Assembly: GCA_000435335.1 (NCBI GenBank)
Contig: FR891307.1
Location: forward strand, 7,058 to 71,057
Source: Clostridium sp. CAG:964
GTDB lineage: Bacteria; Bacillota; Clostridia; Oscillospirales; Acutalibacteraceae
Direction of reading: 5' to 3'
DNA length: 64,000 bases
Part shown: in pieces, positions 42,825-52,016 of the stretch
Layout of the letters: every line of letters begins with the position of its first letter
How positions within the stretch are numbered: position 1 is the first letter of the stretch
Translations under genes and position numbers: made by a program
Notes under the pieces: model-generated
Told to the model about the DNA's origin: nothing
Database searches by the model: none
What the model saw: the letters and a program-made list of their open reading frames with translations, nothing else

Positions 42825-42878
42825 ATAAATTACCTCTCTTACAAATTTCATCTATCCTATAATATATAACAAAAAGTT

Positions 42879-43796
42879 TCAAATGTCAAAGTTTTTACAG
42901 AAATTATATGCATTTGTGTAAAAAATCTTTCTAATTATATCTTCACTGTAATTATGCCTTAGCAGATAGTTATAAAATTCGCCCATACTCTGCACGCCTT
43001 TTATGCAAGGTGGCATTTCTGCACCGTCATAATCACTGCCCAATGCCAGCACATTTTCACCGCCAAGAGAAAGGAAATATTCAATATGCCTGTGCAGGTC
43101 TGAAAAGTCGGCAGTGCCGCTGTCGGTTACAAAAAATCTGTGGAAGTTTATACCCACAATTCCGCCGATTTTGCAAATGTGCTTAAACTGTTCATCGTCA
43201 AGGTTTCTGGGGCTTTTACACACAGCCCTTGCGTTGGAATGTGTAGCAACAAAAGGTCTTTTGGCAAGCTCTGCCGTTTGCCAAAAAAGAGGAACGCTTG
43301 CGTGAGAAACATCAATAATTATTCCGTTTTTCTCCAGCTCCGCAACGGCGGCTTTGCCAAACTCCGTTAGTCCCTTTGGATTGTCGCAGAGAATACCGTC
43401 GCCTATTTCGTTTGCACCGTTCCATGTAAGAGTTAAAAAGCGAACGCCCATTTTTCTGAAACGCTTTATATTTTCAAGCCTTCCGTTTAATGCTGCGCCA
43501 CCCTCAATAGAAAGCACAACATTATGGCTGTGGTTTTCAAGCTCGTTAAAGCTGTCTGCCTGATTAAAGCCACAGCTGCTATTCATCTGCTTTTTTAAAA
43601 GTGCGGCACATTTCTCTACCAAATTCACCGCAGCCTCGCCACGGTATTCGTCAGGTATCCACACAGCCATAACCTGTGTGCAGCCGTCGTATTGCAATGC
43701 CTTTTCAAAAGAAAAATGATAGTCGTTATGCACTACAGAGCCATTTTCGGTATATGCCTTGTAAAGCGTGTCGCAATGTAAATCAAAAAGCTGCAT
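42879..43796 (-). CDS. M19-family (renal dipeptidase-like) metallodipeptidase
   Basis: This 305-residue amidohydrolase-fold protein has zinc-site motifs of membrane dipeptidase: FDLHCDT near the N-terminus, the bridging Glu in SIEGGA, VSHAS, ATHSN and GSDYDG. There is no signal peptide, so it is cytoplasmic, as is common for bacterial members that hydrolyse various L-D dipeptides. The ATG at 43796 has AGGAGG 6 bases upstream and lies inside the end of the yraN gene (14-base overlap). It is the last gene of the rnhB-yraN unit. Confidence 0.92.
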   Translation of the reverse strand: MQLFDLHCDTLYKAYTENGSVVHNDYHFSFEKALQYDGCTQVMAVWIPDEYRGEAAVNLVEKCAALLKKQMNSSCGFNQADSFNELENHSHNVVLSIEGGAALNGRLENIKRFRKMGVRFLTLTWNGANEIGDGILCDNPKGLTEFGKAAVAELEKNGIIIDVSHASVPLFWQTAELAKRPFVATHSNARAVCKSPRNLDDEQFKHICKIGGIVGINFHRFFVTDSGTADFSDLHRHIEYFLSLGGENVLALGSDYDGAEMPPCIKGVQSMGEFYNYLLRHNYSEDIIRKIFYTNAYNFCKNFDI

Positions 43797-44184
43797 AGTC
43801 GCCCTCCTGAATAAAAGCACCCTTTATATAATTAATACGGTATAGATTTGTTGTGTTTGATTTAAGATAAACCTCCGAAATGTCAAAGCGTGGCTGTAAC
43901 CTTACATTATGCTGTTTTAGGTACAAATATGCCGCTTTCATAATTCGTGCCTGCTTCTGCTTTGTTACTGCCAAGCAAGGACGAACCAACGGGTTTTGGT
44001 GTCTTGTTTTAACCTCAACAAATAAAATATGTGTTTTGTCAGCGGCAATAATGTCTATTTCGCCTACCCTACAGCTGTAGTTTCTGCAAAGAATTTTAAA
44101 GCCCTGCTTTTTCAAATAATTGCAGGTATATTCCTCGCCTATGTCGCCTGTTTTTCTTTTTTGCGTTCTGTTATCCGTAATCAT
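43783..44184 (-). CDS. YraN/UPF0102 family endonuclease-like protein
   Basis: This 133-residue protein has the restriction-endonuclease-like fold signature of UPF0102: GEEYTCNYLKKQGFKILCRNYSCRVGEIDII and FVEVKTRH, with the Asp-Glu-x-Lys catalytic pattern. Its cellular role is not settled. It overlaps rnhB by 4 bases (ATGA) and the dipeptidase gene by 14, so the three are one translational unit. The rnhB-yraN adjacency is conserved in Firmicutes. Confidence 0.92.
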   Translation of the reverse strand: MITDNRTQKRKTGDIGEEYTCNYLKKQGFKILCRNYSCRVGEIDIIAADKTHILFVEVKTRHQNPLVRPCLAVTKQKQARIMKAAYLYLKQHNVRLQPRFDISEVYLKSNTTNLYRINYIKGAFIQEGDYAAF

Positions 44185-44822
44185 TTACTTAGAATTTTCT
44201 TTAAAAATGACATTCTGTGTATAGGGCATGGGCCGTATTCCCTTATGGCCTGTGTATGTACCTTTGTACCGTAGCCCTTGTGCTTAGCAAACATATACTG
44301 TGGGTACTCCTTGTCGTACTCCAGCATTAGTCTGTCTCTTGTTACCTTTGCTAAAATTGACGCCGCCGCAATCGACATAGAATTTGCGTCGCCCTTTACG
44401 ATTGCAGAACAGGGAATGCTTAAATCGGGGGTTTTGTTGCCGTCAATAATGGCATAATCAGCCGCCTTTGGCAGTCCCTCAACAGCCCTTTTCATAGCAA
44501 GCATAGTTGCGTTAAGAATATTAAGCTCTTCTATTTCTTCTACCGAGGCAAAGGCAATACTGTAGGCAACGGCACGAGCCTTTATAACATCGTACAGTGC
44601 CTCCCTCTTTTTTTCGCTAAGCTTTTTGGAATCGTTTACACCCTCAATTATATCGTTGGGCTTTAAAATAACGGCCGCCGCACATACAGGCCCTGCCAGC
44701 GGGCCTCTGCCCGCCTCGTCAACTCCGCAAATACTTGAGTATCCCTGCTCCGCACACTGATTTTCATACAAAAACCAATCCAAATAACCACATCTCCTTA
44801 TCTTTTTAATCCTGTTTGTCAT
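44181..44822 (-). CDS. rnhB: ribonuclease HII
   Basis: This 213-residue enzyme removes ribonucleotides from DNA and RNA-DNA hybrids. The N-terminal core GVDEAGRGPLAGPVCAAAVIL has the first catalytic Asp-Glu. SMSIAAASILAKVTRDRLM and YPQYMFAKHKGYGTKVH complete the active site. The lepB-rbgA-rnhB order matches the usual Firmicutes arrangement. A small hairpin at 44929-44958 separates it from rbgA. Confidence 0.96.
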   Translation of the reverse strand: MTNRIKKIRRCGYLDWFLYENQCAEQGYSSICGVDEAGRGPLAGPVCAAAVILKPNDIIEGVNDSKKLSEKKREALYDVIKARAVAYSIAFASVEEIEELNILNATMLAMKRAVEGLPKAADYAIIDGNKTPDLSIPCSAIVKGDANSMSIAAASILAKVTRDRLMLEYDKEYPQYMFAKHKGYGTKVHTQAIREYGPCPIHRMSFLKKILSK

Positions 44823-44928
44823 AACTTAATTTTGCCGAAAAAATCGCCAAAGCACACCACTCTACAGCCGTTGAATATATGGCAGTAAAGCAGACAGCCA
44901 CAAAGTCCGTTGTCTGTAAAATAATTAA

Positions 44929-44958
44929 AGACCGACTGTTTTAAAGACGGTCTTGTTT
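44929..44958 (-). terminator. weak hairpin between rbgA and rnhB
   Basis: AAGACCG / CGGTCTT with a 16-base loop, 10 bases after the rbgA stop and followed by TAATTATTTT on the minus strand. It is probably an attenuator or partial terminator. Confidence 0.5.
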
Positions 44959-44967
44959 ATATTTGGG

Positions 44968-45831
44968 TTATACACACTCCAGCGTAATTTTACCAAGCTT
45001 TGCACTTCTGTATTCGTCAAGAATCATTACAGACGCACGCTCGGTATCTACTCTGCCGCCGGACATAAGCATACCTCTTTTTCTTGCTATAAGCTCCAAA
45101 AGGTCATATGCTTCAACAGACTCCAAATCTACATTTTGCAGCTTGAACCTCTCAATAAACTGCTGTGTAGGAAAGCGGCACATAACCTCAAGAAGTCTAA
45201 ACGCCAGCAGCTCTGTGTCCATTACCTGATCCTTTACAGCGCCTGTAAAGGCAAGCTTTTCGCCAACCTCCGGGTCATCAAACTTAGGCCACAGCACTCC
45301 CGGTGTATCCAAAAGCTCCATACCCTGACCAATAGAAAACCACTGGTTGCCACGAGTTACACCCGGTCTGTCCTCTACCCTTGCACTGTCTTTTTTAGCC
45401 ATTTTATTAATAAAAGAGGATTTTCCCACATTCGGTATGCCCACCACCATAATGTGTATACTGCGGTTACGCATACCCTTTGCCTCCCACTTTTCTATTT
45501 TGTCTGACAGCACATCACGAACAGTTGGAATAAAGCGGTTTAAGCCCTTTCCTGTTTTGCAGTCTACGGGAATTGCGACTATATTTTTCTTTCTATAGTA
45601 CTCTACCCACCTGTCGGTTTGAGCCCTATCCGCCATATCGCATTTATTCATTAATACAATTCTCGGCTTACCTTGAATAAGCTTGTCAAGGTCCGGGTTA
45701 TGACTGCTTACAGGAATACGGGCGTCTATAATTTCCGCCACAATATCAACCAGCTTTAGGCTTGCTTGAATCTTCCTTTTTGTTTTTGTCATATGTCCGG
45801 GAAACCACTGTATATTTTGCACCTGTGCCAT
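44968..45831 (-). CDS. rbgA: ribosome biogenesis GTPase RbgA/YlqF
   Basis: This 287-residue GTPase is needed for late 50S maturation. It is circularly permuted: the G4 motif MNKCDMAD (about 58-65) precedes G1 GIPNVGKSSFIN (about 125) and G3 DTPGVLWPKF. The N-terminus reads NIQWFPGHMTKTKRKI, the universal RbgA start. The C-terminal ANTAR-like helical domain is present. It lies 15 bases after lepB, the conserved order. Confidence 0.97.
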   Translation of the reverse strand: MAQVQNIQWFPGHMTKTKRKIQASLKLVDIVAEIIDARIPVSSHNPDLDKLIQGKPRIVLMNKCDMADRAQTDRWVEYYRKKNIVAIPVDCKTGKGLNRFIPTVRDVLSDKIEKWEAKGMRNRSIHIMVVGIPNVGKSSFINKMAKKDSARVEDRPGVTRGNQWFSIGQGMELLDTPGVLWPKFDDPEVGEKLAFTGAVKDQVMDTELLAFRLLEVMCRFPTQQFIERFKLQNVDLESVEAYDLLELIARKRGMLMSGGRVDTERASVMILDEYRSAKLGKITLECV

Positions 45832-45846
45832 TATATCACCTCTATA

Positions 45847-46419
45847 TTAATATAAGTAGGAAAATCTTTCAAAAGGCAAAACAGCACACTGCACCTTGCC
45901 TATTATGTTTGATTTGTCAACAAGCTGTATGCGCACGCTTCGGCTGTCAACCGAAACTGCCCTGTTATCGCCCATAACAAATACTTTCCCCTTCGGAATA
46001 ACATCGGGTATATCCCACTCTATTCCATTTAGGGTTTTTGAAGAAATGTACGGCTCGTTTATAATCTTGCCGTCAACATACACCTGCCCTTTGTCTGCGT
46101 CAATTCCAACAGTCTGTCCCTCTATAGCTATTACACGCTTAATAAAGGCATTGTCAATTTTATATTCATTCTCGCTGAAGGCGTCCGGAGCTGCTGCAAC
46201 TACATCACCCTGCTTCAGCTCAAGAGAGGGTATATACTTAAAAAATGACTGATAATTTGTAATAACAACAGTGTCGCCGTTTTTTAGGGTGTTGTTCATA
46301 GACGGGCCGTCAACAACCGCAAGCCTGAACACAAAGGTTAAAAGCAAAACTATAACCGATACTGAACAAAATATGCTTTTTGCACACTGTAAAACAATGC
46401 TCTTATTCTCTCGGTTCAT
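45847..46419 (-). CDS. lepB: type I signal peptidase
   Basis: This 190-residue membrane-bound serine/lysine protease removes Sec signal peptides. The ATG at 46419 follows AAGGAG by 7 bases; an upstream in-frame ATG has no site. One membrane helix (about 16-36) is followed by the catalytic Ser40 in DGPSMNNTL and the catalytic Lys94 in FIKRVIAIEG. The GDNRAVSVDSR box (family GDNR.NS.DSR) is near the C-terminus. A near-consensus promoter lies upstream. It is cotranscribed with rbgA. Confidence 0.95.
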   Translation of the reverse strand: MNRENKSIVLQCAKSIFCSVSVIVLLLTFVFRLAVVDGPSMNNTLKNGDTVVITNYQSFFKYIPSLELKQGDVVAAAPDAFSENEYKIDNAFIKRVIAIEGQTVGIDADKGQVYVDGKIINEPYISSKTLNGIEWDIPDVIPKGKVFVMGDNRAVSVDSRSVRIQLVDKSNIIGKVQCAVLPFERFSYLY

Positions 46420-46728
46420 AACAACGCTCCTTGCTTTTGCACTCATAACTGTGGCTGTGTATTATTATTTACAAATACATTTATGTGGCGATTATATCAT
46501 AATACCTGTTTTAAGTCAATTTGCACGCCATTTGCCACTACACTTTAGCGAACATCCCACACCGCTTGTTGAAATTGTGTTATAGATTTATTTTCAACAA
46601 TTAACCTTACATATTAAGTAATCATTATTTACAGTAAAGCATTGCCGTTACTAAAATTTTTTAAATAAAATCAGAAAAGCTTTTAAAAACAGCACAAAAC
46701 TATTTTTAAAAGCTTTATAATGATAATA
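46420..46728. other. intergenic region with the lepB promoter and tRNA terminator
   Basis: Minus-strand TTGACT (46514-46519), 17 bases, TATAAT (46491-46496) is a near-consensus promoter for lepB. A 14-bp inverted repeat, AAAGCTTTTAAAAA / TTTTTAAAAGCTTT (46676-46689 with 46703-46716), terminates the tRNA-Leu transcript. I see nothing else in between. Confidence 0.8.
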
Positions 46729-46815
46729 TGGTGCAGGTAACAGGACTTGAACCTGCATGAAATTGCTTTCATATGGACCTGAACCATACGCGTCTGCCAA
46801 TTCCGCCATACCTGC
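46729..46815 (-). tRNA. tRNA-Leu (anticodon CAG)
   Basis: This is an 87-nt class II tRNA with CCA encoded. Acceptor GCAGGTA pairs with TACCTGC, and the discriminator is A. The anticodon arm TATGG-TTCAGGT-CCATA gives CAG (reads CUG). A variable arm (TGAAAGCAATTTCA) and T-loop TTCAAGT are present. A promoter (TTGCAA, 17 bases, TATAAT) lies at 46915-46943, about 100 bases upstream, leaving a precursor leader. Confidence 0.96.
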
Positions 46816-46914
46816 ACATAAACACTCTTATATTTTACACGGCAAGAGCAAGCCGAGGTGGGGCAAACAGCCTAATCCACAGTAGTGTCGGGCAACAATC
46901 ACCCAACGCACACC

Positions 46915-46943
46915 ATTATACACCCTATTTTTATTTTTTGCAA
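46915..46943 (-). promoter_or_regulatory. probable promoter of tRNA-Leu(CAG)
   Basis: Minus strand TTGCAA (46938-46943), 17-base spacer, TATAAT (46915-46920). The 100-base distance to the tRNA is longer than usual. Confidence 0.6.
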
Positions 46944-46997
46944 GCATTATTTTAATTTTTTTCAAACAGAAAAGCCGGAATTCCCTTGTGCAAACAC

Positions 46998-47026
46998 TTT
47001 ACTTTTGTGCTTCAATAAATTATAAT
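46998..47026 (+). promoter_or_regulatory. promoter of prfB
   Basis: TTTACT (46998-47003), 17-base spacer, TATAAT (47021-47026), about 35 bases before the prfB start. Confidence 0.7.
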
Positions 47027-47062
47027 AGAATATATGACTATTTTTAAGGATTGATATATTTT

Positions 47063-48193
47063 ATGGTACAGTTTGAAGAACTAAGGCTTGAGCTTGAACG
47101 CACAAAGCCGGAAATAGATGACTTGGCGGACGCCCTTGGACTAAAGGCGATGATGTCTGAAATAGAACAGCTTGAAAACAAGGCAACCGAGCCGGGCTTT
47201 TGGGACGATATGGATAAATCACAGGTTATATTGCAACGCACAAGTGCCTTGAAAAACAAGGTAGAGGGCTATAATACACTTGTTTCTAAATATGACGACG
47301 CAATGGCTTTAATTGAACTTGCAAACGAGGACGAGGATTTGTCATTGCTTGAAGAGGCTCAAAGCGAGGTTGAGGCTATAAAAGAGGAGCTTGAAAAACA
47401 GCGCTTGCAGACTTTACTTACAGGTGAGTACGACAGCAAAAATGCTATACTTACCTTCCACGCCGGCTCAGGCGGAACAGAGGCTCAGGACTGGGCGGAA
47501 ATGCTGTACCGTATGTACAACCGCTGGGCAGAAAAAGGCGGCTTTAAGGTAAAAACTCTTGACTACCTTGACGGTGACGAGGCAGGTCTGAAAAGTGCCG
47601 TTATACTTGTAGAGGGTTTGAATGCCTACGGCTATCTAAAGAGTGAGGCAGGCGTTCACAGACTTGTAAGAGTGTCACCTTTTGATTCCTCCGGCAGAAG
47701 ACACACCTCCTTTGCATCTCTTGAGGTTATGCCGGAAATTGATGATAATATTCAAATTGACATTAATCCGGAAGATATTAAAATGGATGTTTACCGTGCA
47801 AGCGGTGCAGGCGGTCAGAAGGTCAACAAAACCTCATCCGCCGTAAGGCTTACACATATACCTACAGGTATTGTAGTTGCCTGCCAGGTAGAAAGAAGCC
47901 AGCACCAAAACCGAGAGGTTGCTATGAAAATGCTTATGTCAAAGCTTATGGAAATTAAAGAGCGTGAGCATTTAGACAAGATTGAGGATATTAAGGGTGT
48001 GCAAAAGGAGATTACATGGGGCTCTCAAATACGCTCATATGTATTTATGCCATATACTCTTGTAAAGGATCACCGCACAAGCTACGAAACAGGCAACATA
48101 AGTGCTGTAATGGACGGCGACATAGACGGCTTTATTAACGCTTATCTAAAGGCATTAAGTCAAAATTCACTTGAAAATAACAACGATATGTAA
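47063..48193 (+). CDS. prfB: peptide chain release factor 2, without programmed frameshift
   Basis: This 376-residue factor releases peptides at UGA and UAA. The SPF tripeptide in RVSPFDSSGRRH marks RF2 specificity, and GAGGQKVNKT is the GGQ catalytic loop. The ATG at 47063 is preferred, with AAGGA 12 bases upstream; a TTG at 47051 directly abuts that site. In many bacteria codon 26 is an in-frame UGA needing +1 frameshift. Here the region reads LADALGLKAMM in one continuous frame (codons CTT GGA CTA), so the autoregulatory stop is absent. A terminator hairpin follows at 48199-48236. Confidence 0.97.
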   Translation: MVQFEELRLELERTKPEIDDLADALGLKAMMSEIEQLENKATEPGFWDDMDKSQVILQRTSALKNKVEGYNTLVSKYDDAMALIELANEDEDLSLLEEAQSEVEAIKEELEKQRLQTLLTGEYDSKNAILTFHAGSGGTEAQDWAEMLYRMYNRWAEKGGFKVKTLDYLDGDEAGLKSAVILVEGLNAYGYLKSEAGVHRLVRVSPFDSSGRRHTSFASLEVMPEIDDNIQIDINPEDIKMDVYRASGAGGQKVNKTSSAVRLTHIPTGIVVACQVERSQHQNREVAMKMLMSKLMEIKEREHLDKIEDIKGVQKEITWGSQIRSYVFMPYTLVKDHRTSYETGNISAVMDGDIDGFINAYLKALSQNSLENNNDM

Positions 48194-48198
48194 TATAC

Positions 48199-48236
48199 AA
48201 AACACCGTGGATTGTTTACAGCTGCCACGGTGTTTT
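48199..48236 (+). terminator. terminator after prfB
   Basis: AAAACACCGTGG / CCACGGTGTTTT, a 12-bp perfect stem with a 14-base loop and a terminal T4. Confidence 0.85.
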
Positions 48237-48295
48237 GCATAAAAGGGCTTTTATAACTATAATGATAAATTTATTGAATAAAAGGGGGAAGCGAC

Positions 48296-50143
48296 TTGGA
48301 AAACAAAATAAAAGAGCTTAGGGCAAAAGCAATGTCACTGCCCCTAACCCCCGGCGTATATATAATGCGTGACAAAAACAAGAAGATAATTTATATAGGC
48401 AAGGCAAAGGCTCTGAAAAACCGTGTAAGCCAATACTTTGGCTCTCATACCAACCATACACCAAAGGTTATAAGAATGGTTGAAAATGTAGACGCCTTTG
48501 ACTATATTGTTACCGACAGCGAGTTTGAGGCCTTAGTGCTTGAATGCAGCCTGATTAAGCAGTATACACCCCACTACAACATTTTGCTAAAAGACGATAA
48601 GGGCTACAGCTATATTAAAATTACAAACGAGCAGTGGCCAAGAATAAAGGCAGTAAAGCAGATTGACAACGACGGTGCACAGTATATAGGGCCGTATATG
48701 AGCAGCTATTATGTTAAAAATGCCGTTGACCAGGCTGTCAAAATTTTTAAGCTGCCTACCTGCGGCAGAAAATTTCCACAGGATATAGGCAAGGGCAGAC
48801 CGTGCCTTAACTATCATATAAAGCTGTGCAGTGCACCGTGTACAGGAAAAATCACCCATAAGGAATATACCGAAAATTTAAAAGAGGCAGTTGAATTTTT
48901 AAAAGGCGGCAATAATGCCGACATTAAAAAAATGACCGCAGAAATGAACCTTGCCGCAGAAAACCTTGAATTTGAGCGTGCCGCAAGAATTCGTGACAGA
49001 ATTAACGCCATAAAAAAAATGGGCGACAGCCAAAAGGTGGTTTGCTCAAAAATAAAGGAGCAGGATGTGCTTGCGGTGGTTACAGAGGGTAATACCGCCT
49101 GCTTTGAGGTGTTCAAGTTTAAAAACGGTGCATTGTATGACAGAGAGCATTTTATAATAGGCGATGTTGACGATCTGCCACAGGCTAGGCACGAGTTTAT
49201 AACAGGCTATTACTATAAAAGAAATGATATACCGCCCAGAATTACCGTTGACGGCTCTGTAAACGACACAGAGCTTTTACAGCAGTGGCTAAGCGAAGTT
49301 CTTGGCAAAAAGGTGGTTATATTTCAGCCGCAAAAGGGCGAACAGCTGCAGCTTGTGGAAATGTGCAAAAAGAATGCAGCAGAGCATTTGGCGCACAGGC
49401 GTGGTGCAGCCGGCAAGGATACTATGGCGTTAAACACCTTAGGTGAATTGCTCGGCTTGGACGGTGCACCTAATTATATTGAATCCTACGACATTTCCAA
49501 CCAAAACGGTACCGCCAATGTAGCAGGTATGATTGTATTTGAAAACGGAAGGCCGCTTAAAAGTGCCTACAGAAGGTTTGAAATAAAAACCGTTGCAGGA
49601 CAGGACGACTACGGCTCAATGGCAGAGGTAATAGAACGCCGTTTAAACGAATATGAAAAGCACAAGGACGAAGGCGTTGGCTTTGGAAGAATGCCAGACC
49701 TTATACTGCTTGATGGCGGCAAGGGCCAGGTAAATGCCGTTTCGCAGGTTATGAAAAGAATGGGCTACAACATTCCGCTGTTTGGTATGGTAAAGGACAA
49801 CAAGCACCGCACAAGGGCCATAACAGACGCCGGTAAGGAAATTGCCATAAACAACAAGCGCAGTGTTTTTACTCTGGTGTCTAATATTCAAGAAGAGGTG
49901 CACCGGTTTGCTATTGGTTACCACAGGCAAAAAAGGAAGAATACCTCCTTTAAAAGCTCGCTTACAGAGATAGAGGGTGTTGGTGAAAGGCGTGCTAAAG
50001 CGTTGCTCAAGCATTTTGGCACTATTGCAAATATAAAGGAGGCAGACCTGCAGGAACTGGAAACTGCACCTACTATGAACAAGGTGGTTGCAAGAACGGT
50101 GTACTCATATTTTCACGGTGACAATACCATGGCAAAGGAATAA
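48296..50143 (+). CDS. uvrC: excinuclease ABC subunit C
   Basis: This 615-residue nuclease makes both incisions in nucleotide excision repair. The N-terminal GIY-YIG domain begins PGVYIMRDKNKKIIYIGKAKALKNRVSQYF. The UVR motif for UvrB contact is near 200-235. The C-terminal RNase H-like nuclease domain has SYDISNQNGT and LILLDGGKGQVNA, and paired helix-hairpin-helix motifs end the protein (IEGVGERRAKALLKHFG). The start is TTG, with AAAGGGGGAAG 5 bases upstream. It lies about 60 bases after the prfB terminator. Confidence 0.97.
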   Translation: MENKIKELRAKAMSLPLTPGVYIMRDKNKKIIYIGKAKALKNRVSQYFGSHTNHTPKVIRMVENVDAFDYIVTDSEFEALVLECSLIKQYTPHYNILLKDDKGYSYIKITNEQWPRIKAVKQIDNDGAQYIGPYMSSYYVKNAVDQAVKIFKLPTCGRKFPQDIGKGRPCLNYHIKLCSAPCTGKITHKEYTENLKEAVEFLKGGNNADIKKMTAEMNLAAENLEFERAARIRDRINAIKKMGDSQKVVCSKIKEQDVLAVVTEGNTACFEVFKFKNGALYDREHFIIGDVDDLPQARHEFITGYYYKRNDIPPRITVDGSVNDTELLQQWLSEVLGKKVVIFQPQKGEQLQLVEMCKKNAAEHLAHRRGAAGKDTMALNTLGELLGLDGAPNYIESYDISNQNGTANVAGMIVFENGRPLKSAYRRFEIKTVAGQDDYGSMAEVIERRLNEYEKHKDEGVGFGRMPDLILLDGGKGQVNAVSQVMKRMGYNIPLFGMVKDNKHRTRAITDAGKEIAINNKRSVFTLVSNIQEEVHRFAIGYHRQKRKNTSFKSSLTEIEGVGERRAKALLKHFGTIANIKEADLQELETAPTMNKVVARTVYSYFHGDNTMAKE

Positions 50144-50251
50144 AATGTGTTTTGCATTGCAAGGCTATATTATTTTCGAGAGAATTTACTCTTTATCAGT
50201 AAATTTACCAAAAAACTACAATAATATTTAGTTATATTATTATGAATACGG

Positions 50252-50280
50252 TTGACAATTTAGAGATTTTAATAGATAAT
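50252..50280 (+). promoter_or_regulatory. promoter of the rsmD-coaD operon
   Basis: TTGACA (50252-50257), 17-base spacer, GATAAT (50275-50280), about 85 bases before rsmD. Confidence 0.65.
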
Positions 50281-50370
50281 ATAGGTAATGCTTTAACAGG
50301 CAGATATAATGGTTTTATATTGTTTATATAGCATTATTTATAGCAAGGTACTGTAGGAGGCAGGTGTGTT

Positions 50371-50925
50371 ATGAGAGTTATTACAGGCATTGCCAAAGGC
50401 AAGCGCTTAAAAACCTTGGACGGTCAGGATGTACGCCCTACAACCGAAAGAGTAAAAGAGGCGATTTTCAGCATAATTCAGTTTGAAATTGAGGGAAGAA
50501 AGTTTTTGGACCTTTTTTCAGGCTCAGGTCAAATGGGAATAGAGGCTTTAAGCCGTGGTGCTAAAAATGCTGTTTTTGTAGATTGCAGGCGTGAGGCTGT
50601 TAATGTAATAAAAAGCAATTTGGAAAACACGGGGCTGTCCCATAACGCTTTGGTTATAAATAGCGATTCGTTGGCATATATTTCAAGACAGCAGTCAGAA
50701 AAATTTGACCTTGCTTTTTTGGATCCGCCATATGGTACGGGACTACTCCAAAAAGCGTTGCCGCTTACAGCACTGCAGATGAAAAAAACAGGAACAATTA
50801 TTTGTGAAAGACCAATAAATGAAGAAATACCTGAAAAAATTCATGGTTTTGCACTTGACAGAAATTATCGATATGGTAAAATTATGATAAGTACATACCG
50901 CTACGAGGATGTGACTGAGGAATGA
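50371..50925 (+). CDS. rsmD: 16S rRNA (guanine966-N2)-methyltransferase
   Basis: This 184-residue SAM-dependent methyltransferase acts on 16S rRNA. FLDLFSGSGQMGIEALSRGA is the SAM-binding motif I, and FLDPPYGTG is the catalytic D/NPPY motif. The N-terminus MRVITGIAKGKRLKTLDGQDVRPTTERVKEAIF is diagnostic for RsmD. TAGGAGGC lies about 8 bases upstream. It overlaps coaD by 4 bases (ATGA), the conserved rsmD-coaD pair. Confidence 0.97.
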   Translation: MRVITGIAKGKRLKTLDGQDVRPTTERVKEAIFSIIQFEIEGRKFLDLFSGSGQMGIEALSRGAKNAVFVDCRREAVNVIKSNLENTGLSHNALVINSDSLAYISRQQSEKFDLAFLDPPYGTGLLQKALPLTALQMKKTGTIICERPINEEIPEKIHGFALDRNYRYGKIMISTYRYEDVTEE

Positions 50926-51410
50926 AAAGAACGGTAGTTTGTCCGGGCAGCTTTGACCCTGTAACATTGGGGCATATTGATATAATATCAAGGGCCGCCA
51001 AAATGTTTGACAAGGTTATTGTGGCTGTACTTGTTAATTCCTCGAAAAAGCCCAGTTTTACTACCGAAGAACGCATAGAGCTTTTAAGGAAGGCCTTGGC
51101 AGGCTTTGATAATATTCAGATAGAAAGCTTTGATGGCTTGCTTGCCGAATATGCCCGAAAGACCGGTGCCAATGCCGTAGTAAGAGGGTTAAGAGCTGTG
51201 TCTGACTTTGAGTATGAATTTCAAATGTCATTGACTAATAAAAAGCTCAATCCGGATTTGGAAACTATTTTCCTGACATCCCGTGCAGAATATATGTTTT
51301 TAAGCTCCAGCATAGTGAAGCAGATTGCTACATTAAACGGAGACATTACTAATTTTGTACCGGAATGTATTCATGATGAAATAAAAAAACGACTTGCTTC
51401 AAATGTTTAG
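50922..51410 (+). CDS. coaD: phosphopantetheine adenylyltransferase
   Basis: This 162-residue enzyme makes dephospho-CoA from 4'-phosphopantetheine and ATP. CPGSFDPVTLGHIDII carries the HxGH nucleotidyltransferase motif, and the C-terminal EYMFLSSSIVKQIA holds the ISSS/SSSIVK signature. NAVVRGLRAVSDFEYEFQMSLTNKKL is the family core. It is translationally coupled to rsmD and followed by the coiled-coil gene 58 bases on. Confidence 0.98.
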   Translation: MKRTVVCPGSFDPVTLGHIDIISRAAKMFDKVIVAVLVNSSKKPSFTTEERIELLRKALAGFDNIQIESFDGLLAEYARKTGANAVVRGLRAVSDFEYEFQMSLTNKKLNPDLETIFLTSRAEYMFLSSSIVKQIATLNGDITNFVPECIHDEIKKRLASNV

Positions 51411-51468
51411 CCTAAGCTTATGGCTTTAGCGTTGAGGTGTTCGCAGTAAAAGAAAAAGGATGGTTAAG

Positions 51469-51963
51469 ATGAAAGTAGAAGATTTGTTGTTGGAACTAAG
51501 AGAAACTGTTGAAGATGCAAAGGTTTTACCTCTGACAGGCGGTAAGTGCCTTGTTGATGTTGACAGCCTGAAGGAACTGCTTGACGACATTGAAGATGCA
51601 CTGCCACAGGAGGTTCGTCAGGCAAAGGCTATAGTTGCCGACAGACAGAAGATTATTTCTGACGCTAAGGTAGAGGCCGAAAGTATTATTCGCACAGCCG
51701 AGGACAAGAAGAAGTCATTGGTAACACAGAACGAAATTGTCAGACAGGCACAGGCTGAGGCTAACGAGATTATCACCGACGCTAAGCTGAAGTCAAGAGA
51801 TATGCGTAAGGCAGTAAACGACTATGTTGATGAAATGCTTAGACAGGCAGACGAAATGCTGACAAGTCAGGTAAACGAAATTAAGAAAACAAGACAAAAC
51901 ATTAAAGCAAGTCAAAGACCGGCAGCACAGGTTAAGGTGCAAAAGCCGGAAACTAACGAGTAA
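51469..51963 (+). CDS. coiled-coil protein downstream of coaD
   Basis: This 164-residue hydrophilic protein is predicted to be almost entirely helical. Residues 60-145 form a long Ala/Glu/Lys/Gln-rich coiled coil (ADRQKIISDAKVEAESII...), resembling ATP synthase b-subunit or DivIVA-type stalks. There is no membrane segment. The ATG at 51469 (AAGGATGG 5 bases upstream) is preferred over the ATG at 51460, which overlaps that site. Clostridial genomes often have such a gene after coaD, annotated only as an ATPase-like protein. I assign no function. A terminator follows. Confidence 0.83.
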   Translation: MKVEDLLLELRETVEDAKVLPLTGGKCLVDVDSLKELLDDIEDALPQEVRQAKAIVADRQKIISDAKVEAESIIRTAEDKKKSLVTQNEIVRQAQAEANEIITDAKLKSRDMRKAVNDYVDEMLRQADEMLTSQVNEIKKTRQNIKASQRPAAQVKVQKPETNE

Positions 51964-51985
51964 TTCTTATACATATCTAAAAATA

Positions 51986-52016
51986 ACAGCAGTCGCTTTT
52001 AACGGGCGGCTGCTGT
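51986..52016 (+). terminator. terminator of the rsmD-coaD operon
   Basis: ACAGCAGTCGC / GCGGCTGCTGT with a short AT loop, followed by TTTTA. Confidence 0.85.
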
